NCBI GenBank assembly: GCA_946902985.2
Contig: OX336393.1
Location: 48,065,131-48,129,130, forward strand
Length of the DNA: 64,000 bases
Source: Meconema thalassinum
Taxonomy: Eukaryota > Arthropoda > Insecta > Orthoptera > Tettigoniidae
Reading direction: 5' to 3'
Shown here: one piece after another, positions 43,709-54,036 of the stretch
Layout: each line of letters begins with the position of its first letter
Position numbering within the stretch: the stretch's first letter is position 1
Made by a program: the position numbers and the translations under genes
Notes under the pieces: model-generated
The model's database searches: none
What the model was told of the DNA's origin: nothing
The model's input: only the letters and a program-made list of their open reading frames with translations

Positions 43709-44167
43709 CCGACCGAAGTCGTCGGATTTTTTAAGAGCGTTAAAAATCCCTCAGTATGCCTTCCATCGGAGGGGAAGTAAAGCCGGTGGTCCCATGGCAT
43801 AGATTTATGCCATGTTAAAGAACCTTCCACTAATTACACCTGTGTGAATCTAAATTATATATAGGTTAAACATTTAACTAACGGCCTTTGGTTCCTACGT
43901 TCGTCGTCAAGAGCCGACTGCGGTGGCATCTGGTAACTAAGTTCTGAACTAGATGGTCGTTGACGATGGCGTTTGGCGGCAAACGTAGGAACTACTTGAA
44001 AAAAATCAATGCCTGCAGTCCTTACTAGAATTTAAACAGATACACTAATACAGCCATCACAATTAACACCGGTTATCAGACAGATTCTACACACACCCAA
44101 TGTACACGGGGCTACATGACCGCGTTGTCGCAGCCCCTAAACTGAGGAACCAACCAACCAACCAATC
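43709..44167 (+). mobile_element. SINE S1, headless copy
   Basis: Begins at the end of the tRNA-like head (CCGACCGAAGTCGTCGG) and follows the S1 body to the tail ACCAACCAACCAACC. The 5' truncation removes both pol III boxes. Confidence 0.7.
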
Positions 44168-44267
44168 GTTAAGCCAAATTACGGAGAATTCTCATGCCGA
44201 AGTGCTAGTATTTCTAAAAATCCAATATTTTCTAGTATATGTATCTACTTGACGTAATGTGTTGGAT

Positions 44268-44600
44268 GAAAATGAAAATCCACAGCCTGCTTCCAGTCTC
44301 CGACCGGGTCAGGAATGGAATGAATGAAGTCCCCATCTAGCGGCGAGGATATAAACTGTGCCGGCTGCCGAAGTCTGTCGCACTCCTCTGGGGCAATGGT
44401 GAAATGAATGACAGATGAAATGAAATGATAGTGGTGAGTGTTGCTGGAATGAAATGTTTACAGGGAAAACCGGAGTACCCGGAGAAAAGCCTGTCTGCCT
44501 CCGTTTTGTCCAGCACAGATCTCACATGGAGTGACCGGGATTTGAACCACGGACCCAGCGATGAGAGGCCGGCGTGCTGCCACATAAGCCACGGAGGCTT
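44268..44600 (-). mobile_element. tRNA-headed SINE (S5) with 13-bp target duplication
   Basis: TAATGTGTTGGAT lies at 44255-44267 and again at 44601-44613. On the reverse strand the insert starts CCTCCGTGGCTTATGTGGCA (A-box region), then CCGTGGTTCAAATCCCGGTC (B-box region), CATGTGAGATCTGTGCTGGA, 'CTTTTCTCCGGGTACTCCGG', and ends in a poorly defined GAAAATGAAAATCC-complement tail. I recognise this as a widespread insect SINE type. The small frames over it are artefacts. Confidence 0.85.
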
Positions 44601-44613
44601 TAATGTGTTGGAT

Positions 44614-44986
44614 AAAATTTAAAAAATTGTAAAACTAAAAACATTAAGAATTAAAGTGTAAAAATAAAATGTAAATATAGAAATAAGGGGCGGAACTACG
44701 AGGTTATCTGCCCCTATAAATAAAAATTATAAAAATAAAATTACAATAATAAAAGGAATATAAAAATTAAAGTAATAAGCATAACTATAAAAAATATGAA
44801 AATAATTTAAAAATCAATTGGAAATTGGTCAATTAATTAATTAATTCAATAGAAAAATATCAAAATTAAATTTATAAGATCATACATTGAAAATTCAAAA
44901 TAAATATATAAACATATAAATATATAATCGAACAAAATGGCCTCTAACAGGAAGCAATTAATCTTAGAATCTGGAAATTAGACCGA
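44614..44986. repeat. AT-rich low-complexity stretch
   Basis: Mostly A/T with AAAATAAAAATTA-like motifs. A GGGGCGGAACTACGAGGTTA piece near 44690 resembles the reverse of the family D 3' block but is too short to assign. Confidence 0.45.
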
Positions 44987-45975
44987 ACAAGTAGTTCCGT
45001 GAAGAACTATACAGCCTATTTTCATATATCCTACTCATGTTAATTGCCTCTATCAACATACAAAATTTCAGTTTGAAGGTTGTGATAGATTCGTAGATAT
45101 TGAGAACCGTCTAAATATTTCAGATGCTCGCCATTTTGGATTTTTATTTATGTACTATTACCTGAAGATTATTGTGTACGTGTGGTATTCAGACTTCAAT
45201 CGCATGATTAGCACACAAGAAGTAAAAACGAGATTTTAAAATTTCGCACAGCTGCCATCTTGTGGTTATAAAAACAATTGAAATAAATTACATGCCAGTG
45301 GATTAACATTTGTGTAAGCATTTAACGTGCAAAGTTTCACTGCACTCGGATGGTTAAATCGCGAGGAACGTCCATTTAAATATGTATACTTCGCGTCGCC
45401 GCCATGTTGGATTTGTGCTCACCAGGTTACTGAAAGTCCTATAGGTGAACTTGTGTTCATAGCCTCTATGAACATAAAAAATTCAGTTTAATTGCTGTAA
45501 AAGATTCGTAGATATTGACAACCGTCTAAATATTTCTGATGCTCGCCATTTTGGATTGTTATATGTATAGGCCAATGGTATGACTCGACTGGACCATATT
45601 AGGAATGATGCCGTGCGGAAGGATTTCAAGGTTGCTCCAATCACAGAGAAAATGCGTGAATCACGTCTGTGGTGGTATGGACATGTGCTCCGTAGCAGTG
45701 AAACCTCAGTTGCTAAGACTGCCATTCAACTAAATGTGGAGGGTCGTCGACCTCGAGGGCGACCTCAAACACGCTGGTTGGATAGGGTGAGAGATGACAT
45801 GAGGGTCACTAAACTCCGCCCCCGAGACGCTATGGATCGATTGAAGTGGAGGAAACATTGCAGGAAGGCAGACCCCACATAAGTGGGAAATTGCAAAGAA
45901 GATGATGATGATATGTATAGGCCATAGAGTTATGTACCATTAAAGGAAAATTATTGCGTAGGTTCATTATTCATT
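44987..45975 (+). mobile_element. Family B HINE-like repeat (copy B4) with LINE insertion
   Basis: 5' AACAAGTAGTTCCGTGAAGA and CAGCCTATTTTCATATATCC as in B2; interior CCGCCATGTTGGATTTGTG; interrupted by a LINE piece at 45575-45910; ends about 45975 after GGTTCATTATTCAT, so the 3' microsatellite and hairpin are missing. Confidence 0.7.
45575..45910 (+). mobile_element. 5'-truncated LINE 3' end with 14-bp target duplication and (GAT)n tail
   Basis: ATATGTATAGGCCA at 45561-45574 and 45911-45924 flanks the insert precisely. The frame at 45580-45882 reads RLDHIRNDAVRKDFKVAPIT, MRESRLWWYGHVLRSSET, GRRPRGRPQTRWLDRVRDD and a stop: the very end of an RTE/CR1-like LINE polyprotein (the WYGHV and RGRPxxRW segments are typical). 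It ends GATGATGATG. The protein piece has no enzymatic domain. This is a textbook short retrocopy. Confidence 0.85.
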
Positions 45976-46181
45976 ATGAATATTAATAGAAATATTTAAA
46001 AAATCTATGATGTATGTATGATGATGATGACTGTCGTTTTAATAGTGTAGGCCTACACAAATAGGCCTACCCTTCTATTGTAATGAACTCCCCCCCCCCC
46101 CCCAGAAGGAAATCCTGCGTACGCCACTGTGCCCCAAAGGTTATTTAAAATGGCAAATTAGAAGTTCATGGTAGCATTATA

Positions 46182-46777
46182 CAGGGTGTCGTAAAATTAC
46201 GTCCACAAACTGAAACCTGAGGTTCCGGCCCTTATCTGAAGCAACTTGAGTTAGGACACTTATGGCCGGAAACGAAACGTTAAAAATCTGTGCGACGTTA
46301 AATTTTATAAGAGGCAAATCCGCAACACTGCGTCGAGAAAGTGCGACTTTTTCTAATGTTTCCGTTACCTACCAGCCGTGGAGGAATGCCGCAAATACCC
46401 GTGTAGCGAACTAGCTCACTGGTATCGTACACGGCAAAAAAAAAAATGGAAAAATTATGATAAGAGAAAACTTGCGCTGGCTCTGATTTGAACCGCTTGA
46501 GCTGATTGGCCAGACGGATATTTGCGGCTTTCCTCCGCAACTGGTACGTAACGGAAACATTAGAAAACGTCGCACTTTCTCGGCGCGGTGTTGCCGATTT
46601 TATGGTTAAAAGTTTAACGTCGCACAGACGTAGTTCCCCTAAAACAACAATAACTAACTAACGTCGCACAGATTTTTAACGCTTCGTTTTCGGCCATAAG
46701 TGTCCTACCTCAAGTTGCTTCAGATAAAGGCTGGATCCTCTGGTTTCAGTTTGTTGACGTAATTTTGCGACACCCTG
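46182..46777. mobile_element. Long-inverted-repeat MITE (CAGGGTGT type)
   Basis: CAGGGTGTCGTAAAATTACG at the left and its near-complement at the right (CGTAATTTTGCGACACCCTG). The arms pair over about 220 bases (for example GTGCGACTTTTTCTAATGTT against AACATTAGAAAACGTCGCAC). The flanks are TA and TT, consistent with a decayed TA duplication of the mariner group. A ~60-base extra block near 46610-46670 repeats GTCGCACAGA. No coding capacity. Confidence 0.7.
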
Positions 46778-46779
46778 TT

Positions 46780-47222
46780 AACATCATGCCACAGAGATGG
46801 CTGCTTCCAATAGGCCCATGGCTAAAAGTACTACAAGAATAAAATATTGAATTGTACAATACACATGAGATCAAACAGTATGACATGGCCGTAGGCTGTG
46901 CTGCAATCAGGGATATGCATGTCAGACACAGGTGACTACGTACAGCTGCTTGTGTTCTGTCTGGTTTAATGTAGCCGACCATACTATTATTCCCACTACA
47001 TCAGCAGGTTAAAACTACAAAGAGTAGTGTTGATCATGTAGTTGACCTAACTAACAATAATATACTGGTATCCCACAGAAACCGTGATCGATCGACACAA
47101 CTCAATGTTATCTCCCTCTCATGCCACCGTACTGCTGTTCACAGGCAAGTCGGGTGAGCGATTCATCAAGTGCTGTTTATCATCACAAAACAGAGGCCTA
47201 ATGTGCAAGGGCTGTTATTTTT
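46780..47222. other. No gene recognised
   Basis: Unassigned sequence. The reverse frame at 46746-46982 has no family signature. Confidence 0.3.
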
Positions 47223-47326
47223 AGCCTACTTTCGATTTTTGCAAAAAAATGATTAGCTTACTTTCGATTTTTGCAAAAAATGAAAGCAGACTTACGAGAT
47301 CTACACAGGGCCAAAAATTGTGTGTG

Positions 47327-47388
<62 letters not shown>

Positions 47389-48567
47389 TGTGTGTGTATG
47401 TGTGTGTGGAGTGTGTGAGTGTGAGTACTTTGAATGTTTGTCCCCCACCTATCAATTCGAACTCGGTTGAATCGAATTGAACGAAATTTGGTACAGAGGT
47501 AGAACTAGCAAAGGGCACCACAGTGTCATGTTTTATATCGCCGCCATCTTGACGGAAACGTAATGGCGGTCGCCCAAATGTTCAAAGCTTAAATCAATTT
47601 ACGACTAACCTAATCATCCGATCTCTACCAAATTTTGCAACAACATATAATTTTGTATGGCGAGCGTTTTTTTTTTGGACTTAACTACAAGGTCATCAGC
47701 CCGATAATTTGCAGATGGCGGCCATGTATGTGTGCAAATCGATTCCCCCTAACTTTTTCAAACACGGTGAAACTGAATTGAACGAAATTTGGTACACATG
47801 TAGCACTAGCAAGGGGCACTCCAGTGTCATGTTTTATATTGCTGCCATCTTGACAAAAATGGAATGGCGGCCACCCAAATGTTGAAAGCTTGAATCAAAT
47901 TACGATCAACCTAATAATCTGATCTCTACCAAATTTTTGCAACAACATACCTTTATGTGAGTAGCGTTCTTCAACCAAGCTGCAAGGTCATCAGTCCAAG
48001 AGTTTGCATATGGTGGCCATGTATGTGTGCAAATCGATTCCCCCTATCAATTGAAAGACGGTAAAACCGAATTGAACGAAATTTGGTACAGAGGTAGCAC
48101 TAGCAAAGGACACCTCAGTGTCATGTTTTATATCACCGACATCTTGACGGAAACGTAATGGTGGCCACCCAAATGTAAAAAGCTTAAACCAAATTACGAC
48201 CAAACTAATCATCCGATCTCTACTATATTTTGCAATAACATACCGTTATGAAAAAAACACGTTCTTTGAACAAGCTACAAGGTCATCAGTCCAATAGTTT
48301 GCATATGGCGGCCATGTATGTGTGAAAATCGATTCCCCCTATCAATTCAAACACGATAAACCCGAATTGAACGAAATTTGGTACAGAGGTAGAACTAGCA
48401 AAGGGTACCTTATCTTCATGTTTAATATCCGTATAGAACGTTGTATATCAACAAGCTACTACAACCAACATTCAGTTAAGTTATACTTTATGAAATGGAC
48501 AAGGAGTTATAACAATACCCATGCATTTTGGAGAAAGTAGGCTATATGTTCTTTACTGAACATCTTG
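47223..48567 (-). mobile_element. Family C HINE-like repeat (copy C2, full length)
   Basis: On the reverse strand: 5' AACAAGATGTTCAGTAAAGA, then ACATATAGCCTACTTTCTCC; an interior of ~3.7 tandem monomers of about 294-303 bases; 3' (CA)n/(GACA)n run (forward 47320-47425), TAGATCTCGTAAGTCTGC and a terminal stem-loop that is itself duplicated (34-base unit at 47223-47290). It has the same end architecture as families A and B with a different interior. Several frames over the GT run are artefacts. Confidence 0.75.
47443..48420 (-). repeat. Internal ~295-bp tandem monomers of family C
   Basis: On the forward strand each monomer holds CCCCCTATCAATT, 'GAACGAAATTTGGTACA', a GTAGCACTAGCAA block, 'CAGTGTCATGTTTTATAT', CGCCATCTTGAC and 'GATCTCTACCAAATTTTGCA'. 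Starts lie near 47443, 47746, 48040 and 48334. Periods are 294-303 bases. Confidence 0.8.
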
Positions 48568-48570
48568 TTT

Positions 48571-49213
48571 CAAGTTCCGATGGACTGTTTAAAATAACAC
48601 ATTGAGATACCAAACTGATTTTACTACTAAATGTTTGCTTGTCTTATTGTTATGTCTCATCATAATCGTCAAAACTATTGAGACATTTTTGTCGTATCGT
48701 TACACCAGCTTTCCAATGCCCTCGGCAAAAACTTCTGCCGCTACTGAGGTTGGTACGTCTGGAGAGTCTCCTGAAGGTTTTCATTTTTGGCGAGGCGTTG
48801 CCGCCCAACCATCCCGTCAATTCTCGAAAAAGCTGAAAATCATTCACGACCGCACTGTGGCAGCGTTACGATAGACTTTTTCAAAGTATTCAAGTGTGAA
48901 GTTTCCGACCATCTGCCGTTTAGTCCAAACCAGCACTGAATGATTTTCACCTTTTTCGAGAATTGAAGTTATGGTTGGGCGGCAACGTCTCGCCAAAAAG
49001 GAAACACTTCAGGAGACTCTCCAGACGCACCCACCTCAGTGGCGGCAGAATATTTTGCCGAGGGCATTGGAAAGCTGGTGTAACGATACGACAAAAATGT
49101 CTCAATCGTTTTGGCGATTATGTTGAGACACAAGAATAAAACAAGCAAAGAGTTAGTAGTAAAATTAGTTTGGTATGTCAATATGTTATTTTTATACAGT
49201 CCATCGGAACTTG
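48571..49213. mobile_element. Foldback element, two ~280-bp arms
   Basis: CAAGTTCCGATGGACTGT at 48571 is exactly complementary to the right end (ACAGTCCATCGGAACTTG), and the two arms (48571-48850 and 48940-49213) stay largely complementary to a ~90-base centre, for instance TTGTCGTATCGTTACACCAG in both. The similar small peptides predicted from each arm are just mirror readings. It is set at the outer end of copy C2, in a T/A-run context. No transposase and no clear target duplication. Confidence 0.8.
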
Positions 49214-49687
49214 AAAAAAAAAAACAGCCCTCGTAATATTCAGTCTAAAAATATTTCGCTATACCCGTGTCTGAGGAAAAGTTACGGAATTTATAAGAGA
49301 ACAACCGTATCTGAACATTAAATCGTTCTCCTGTAGGTTGCTTGTCTTCCGAGTGAAACCTCATCAGAAAATCAACAAAGAAATTTATGTTCAGTAGTGA
49401 GCAAATTCTCTGTCATCCAATACATCACGTGGCGGACCGAGCTGTTGAGTGGTCAGCTACCGACGCATTCTGATATGTCGCTTACACACAGCAACGCTGG
49501 TTGTGACAGCGGCTTATCACAGAGCTGAATCGTCTTATACTATAATAAAAAGATTCATTGAATTTCTCCTCCCGATGCCCCTACATGGTTTGAGTCACAC
49601 TCTACTATGCTGTTTGCCAACTGGGAAACCACTTGTAAACAACTAATAGCGAGCGACCCTCAGTCACTTGTTCAATTCGTATGCCTA
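49214..49687. other. No gene recognised
   Basis: I can name nothing in this spacer. Confidence 0.3.
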
Positions 49688-50000
49688 TTGGTGCAGTGGT
49701 TCCCATTGATGACAACCACCGCAGAGGTACGTGTTCGATTCTCGCCACTGCCAAGAATTTTGAAACGGGGTGCATTCAGCCTTTTAGTCATTCCTGACGT
49801 GGTTGTCCGTGATTTTCCACTTATTTTTCAAAATAATGCCAAGGTGTTTCCAAAATGAAGGCCACGGCCACCTCCTGCCCTAATCATAACCCTCAATTAC
49901 AAATACACTCACTAGTACAGCCATACAATGACACAAGGTATCAGACAAATTCCACACACACCCAAGTATATGGGGCAACAATCGGAGTCACCTTACTCCA
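49688..50000 (+). mobile_element. tRNA-headed SINE S3, copy 2
   Basis: GGTGCAGTGGTTCCCATTGA (A-box region, diverged) and GTACGTGTTCGATTCTCGCC (B-box region); the body shares 'ATGAAGGCCACGGCCACCTC' and 'ACAAATTCCACACACACCCA' with copy 1. Truncated or decayed at the 3' end. Confidence 0.55.
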
Positions 50001-50004
50001 AGCA

Positions 50005-52870
50005 CGAAATTTTTCGCTGGTGACAATGCTGCTAACATAGCTACGTGAATTCGTCACCGTCGTAAAATCATGCTGCTGTATAATAACTGTAGGTTAATTT
50101 TAGATGACATTATTATTAATTACAACTGCGCACAAATTGTTCAGATGCAATAACGTGTGTACTCATCAGCTTGTGCAGAGGTCTAGTGTGGATTTTCTAT
50201 GTTTGTGCAGTTAATCACATGGTAACGTTGGTAGGTTTTTGCTGAGGATTAACACTACCTAAGGGAAGATGATGAGAGAGGAAAGGAAGTGGGTTTAGGA
50301 GCAGAGACAAGTATTGGTAGATAAGACGAGAATCCAACACTAATTTTAAGTAAATGTTGATATAAAAAGGAATTTCGCTGTGCAAGACCTGTGAGATACC
50401 TAACTTTAGAGGGGCCCTGTACAAGGCAAGTGGAGAGCGCAGCCTGAATTGAGGTTGCCTGCAAGCGCTCGGTGAGTGCTCTTTCCCTCCCGAGCCGGTA
50501 TTCTGGTCCTATGGGGATGGGTGGTACTCTGGCAAGACAAAGTAAGCCAAAAGGAAAGGATTTATTAACTTTCCCTTTAGAAAGATTGGATTTTATTTCG
50601 CAGTCGAGAATGCTAGAAAGATTTGAATTTGCAGTAGTATTTTTTATTTTCGGGCACTGTTGGATCTCCGACAGAACGGCCGAATGCCCTCAAAGCGGGA
50701 AGGAATGAGGCAACTCTCGTGCTTTTAGCAATGTTTTTACTGTTTCTTGTGACAATCCTACAAGAATTCCAATTGTTGCACTGAAGGTAGGCTAAGCTTT
50801 TACCCAGCAGAATGCCGACTAAAAGTTTAGAACAGAGAAAGATCTCAGACCTAATTTAAACAAAATTAAGATTTTGTAAGCAAAACATAAGTTAGAGAGA
50901 AAATCTCAACAAGTAGGAAGCTTGCGGAGCTAGCTATACTTGTCTTAATGGTTTGCTAGGATTAGCTCTAACCGCTAAGAGAAACTTTGAAAACGTTGTT
51001 ATTTGAAATTTTGTTTCCAATGCAACAAGTTGTAACGGTTTTACCGATGCAGAAATTATTATTTTCTCGTAAATAGAACTTAAGATTGGGGGAAGAATCA
51101 GGGAAGAGAAGGTCCTGCCTAATAATGATTCTAGCAAGGGAGATAAGGCAAACAATAATAAATAATTTATTTAACAAATTACAAACTTTAAACTAATTAA
51201 CAATACTTAGGTTTTGTATTTAATTCGGGTTAAGAATAACAATTTAGTTGGTTATAAAATGCCAAGGTCTTATACCCAATAATAAGAGGTTTACAATTTA
51301 CAAACAATATTAAATAGTGTACAAGTTTCAAACCTGTTACAGCACTAAATCTTCCAAGATTTTGAAAAGTATGCTTACGATTAAGAAATTTAAAGTTGGT
51401 AACGCCAATTGTATAGCAATTAAAACTTTGATAGTTTGATTAGGTACGATACGAGCACTTTTAGAATGCCTTTATGGCAATCGAAGAGGCTATAAACAAA
51501 TATTGAATTCCTGATTGTAACAGGAAAAGAAAGAGAAGAAAAAATTACAAGCGGAAATTACCGCTATTTTAAGCAGAAGTTAACAATGTGATATGTAAAA
51601 GTGGACAGGTCGAATTAACGAAGCCTGAAGCAAAAAGATTGGATTCAAAGTTTAACACTTAGGGGTTAACAATTCCTGAACTAGCAGGATAAGAAAAGAA
51701 GGATTAGTAAGTAGTTTCTAGAACAATGGGTATTTATGCAGAATTTAAGAGATTTCCAACTCTAATATAAACAAATATTTGTGAAGCCTGGATAACACAA
51801 TTAGCTAACTCCTTTATAATTAGAAAAAGTACAATTCCCTAATTTTAGAAGGGAAGAACAATTAAAATGTGGACTAGCCACAAGTTTGAGCAGAATTACT
51901 ATATGAAAAGTGGAACGAATTTGGGAGGGCGCTTGATTATAAGCGAAGCCTCTTAGAACAATAACAAGCTTTACATTAGTTTAGGTTTGTTAGTAAAAGG
52001 TATTTGGGAAGTGGGGTTAGGAACTTTGGGATAAAGTCCTGGCCAGAATTATTGCTCTCATCGAACGCGGCGCGGAAGATAGTTAGCACATACAAATTCG
52101 AAGCACTGATAGTATGTTGATAAGTTGAAAAACTTCACTATTGTAGTATATGCAAGTTCGTAGAACAAGAGAAAGTAATTGCAGTTGTGGAGAACACTTA
52201 GTTTAATTTGAGTTTGAATTAGTTTATTGCGTTAGAAAGTTTATGGGTTGCAGTCGAATGATGCGGTAAAGTTCCCACGGTGGAAAACAAATTATGTTGA
52301 GAACAGCGGCTAATTTACCATGAATCCCTCGGTGTGGAAAAGTATTCCCTTATTTGAAGTGGAAAACACTAGATTGCTTGACTGGTAGAAAGATTGGTTC
52401 ATGTGGAAAGTTCCAGAACTATGATGGCAGATAAATAGGGCAAGAAATTTCCCACGGTGGAAAAAGCTAAATTTATAGACAGTGGATAATTTGAATTAAA
52501 TCCCTCGTAGTGGGAAGGTATTCCCATTTATTTCGTACAAGAAGTATTGGATTTCATTTCAAAAAGCCAGCTTAGATAGCTAAAGTCTGACAAGGAAAAT
52601 CCCACGAAGACGGTTATTGCACAATAGTGAGCAATTCCACACACTGTCTGAAAAATTGTATTAAAAGCGTTTAGCATTTAAAACCCATTAAAATGAGTCT
52701 AAAATCATTGAAGATGTGTAGGTGTCTGTGAAGAAAGAAATTAAATAAAATAGATTAATCAAAGAGCAGCAAGAGCTAAATCTGACTGAATTTGTATTCC
52801 AAGGAATACACCAACCGTTCACAGTTTTTGTTACAGAGTATTAATAATAATGGTCTAACAATAATAATAA
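50005..52870 (+). other. Unidentified 2.9-kb block, purine-rich, with a local ~181-bp repeat
   Basis: No supported reading frame. The forward strand is rich in A and G over 2.5 kb. TTCCCACGGTGGAAAA occurs near 52271 and 52452, followed in both cases by a diverged ...TCCCTCG.(A/T)GTGG.AA.GTATTCCC segment, giving a period near 181 bases. The composition and lack of matches to anything else in the window make it the largest unassigned stretch after the 3.9-kb insertion. It could be the non-coding part of a retroelement or ordinary intergenic DNA. Confidence 0.35.
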
Positions 52871-53755
52871 TCTATCACCCATACTTTTCAATCTTCACAT
52901 TGAACAAGCAATGAAGGAAATTAGAGAAAAATGTAAAGTGGGAGTGAAGATTCAAGGAGAAATAATTTCAACTCTGAGATTTGCTGATGACATCGTCATC
53001 TTGGCCGACAAGCCTGAGGATTTGAATGAGTTTTTGAATGGTATGGACTCCGTCTTACGGAAAGAATTCATGATGAAAATAAATAAATGTAAAACAAAAA
53101 TACTGGAATGCAGCCGAAATAAATCAGAAACCTCTATGGAGATCAAATTGGCAGGTGAAAAGCTGAAGGAAGTAGGAGACTTCTGTTACTTAGGAAGCAG
53201 AATAACCAGTGATGGACGAAGCAAAGAGGATATAAAAAGTAGGTTGGCTCAGGCAAAGAAAGCATTTCTACAAAAAAGGAATCTGCTGACATCGAATATA
53301 GATTTAGGTATTAGGAAGTCATTTTTGAAAGCCTTTGTCTGGAGCGTGGTGCTCTATGGAAGTGAAACTTGGACTATTGGTGCAGCAGAAAAGAGGAGTA
53401 TTGAAGCATTTGAAATGTGGTGTTACAGGAGAATGATGAAGATCATATGGGTAGATAGGGTTACAAACAAAGAGGTATTAAGACGAGTGGGAGAGGAGAG
53501 ATGTTTCTGGCGACTGCTAATGAAGAGAAGAGATAGGTTGGTAGGACACATACTAAGACACCCAGGAATAGCAAGCTTAGTTATGGAAGGAAGGGTCGAG
53601 GACAAGAACTGTAGGGGTAGACCAAGGTTAGAATATGTTAAACAGATTGCCTCCGATGTAGGGTGTCGGAGCTATGTAGAGTTGAAACGATTAGCTCAGA
53701 ACAGGGAGGCATGGAGAGCTGCATCAAACCAGTCAAAAGACTGAAGACTCAAACA
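52871..53755 (+). mobile_element. 5'-truncated LINE of the 14.4-16.9 kb family, 3' half intact
   Basis: Begins in the middle of the reverse transcriptase (SPILFNLHIEQAMKEI) and runs to a stop and an AACAACAAC tail at ~53748-53758. Where it overlaps the 14.4-kb copy (about 90 codons) the two are nearly the same. It supplies the thumb and C-terminus missing there. A run of AAT triplets precedes it. No clear target duplication. Confidence 0.85.
52911..53744 (+). CDS. LINE reverse transcriptase palm/thumb and C-terminal domain (partial)
   Basis: 277 codons without interruption. STLRFADDIVILADKPEDLN holds the active-site aspartates; VGDFCYLGSRITSDG follows the palm; VWSVVLYGSETWTIG is the usual thumb segment; FEMWCYRRMMKIIWVDRVTN and GHILRHPGIASLVMEGRVED and RGRPRLEYV are C-terminal blocks shared by RTE/CR1-like LINEs. 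It ends with REAWRAASNQSKD. The frame's methionine is internal to the original protein. The lack of stops suggests recent insertion. Confidence 0.85.
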   Translation: MKEIREKCKVGVKIQGEIISTLRFADDIVILADKPEDLNEFLNGMDSVLRKEFMMKINKCKTKILECSRNKSETSMEIKLAGEKLKEVGDFCYLGSRITSDGRSKEDIKSRLAQAKKAFLQKRNLLTSNIDLGIRKSFLKAFVWSVVLYGSETWTIGAAEKRSIEAFEMWCYRRMMKIIWVDRVTNKEVLRRVGEERCFWRLLMKRRDRLVGHILRHPGIASLVMEGRVEDKNCRGRPRLEYVKQIASDVGCRSYVELKRLAQNREAWRAASNQSKD

Positions 53756-53789
53756 ACAACATGGACTGTTATCGATTTCCGGAAAACGA

Positions 53790-54024
53790 ACCAACACCAA
53801 GAAATGAAGTGAAATTAAATGAAATAAGATTAGATGATATTAAATTAAATTAATTATTTAAATTGGTTTCGATGAAATTAAACGAAATTAAATTAGGATA
53901 GATAAGTTGATATTAAATTAGATTAGATGAAATTAGGTGAAATTCAACTAGTTGAAACAAAATTATACCACATTAAATTAAATTAGGTTGGATTAAATGA
54001 AATTAAATTAAATTAAAGGAAATT
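53790..54024 (+). repeat. Degenerate ATTAAATTA simple repeat, left part
   Basis: Loose repetition of GAAATTAAAT / AAATTAGATGA words. It continues at 55404-55560 on the other side of the LINE and was one array before that insertion. Confidence 0.75.
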
Positions 54025-54036
54025 AATGTAAATTAG

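Noticed and set aside
48602..49181. Two similar small proteins in opposite directions
   Set aside because: They are mirror readings of the two arms of the foldback element.
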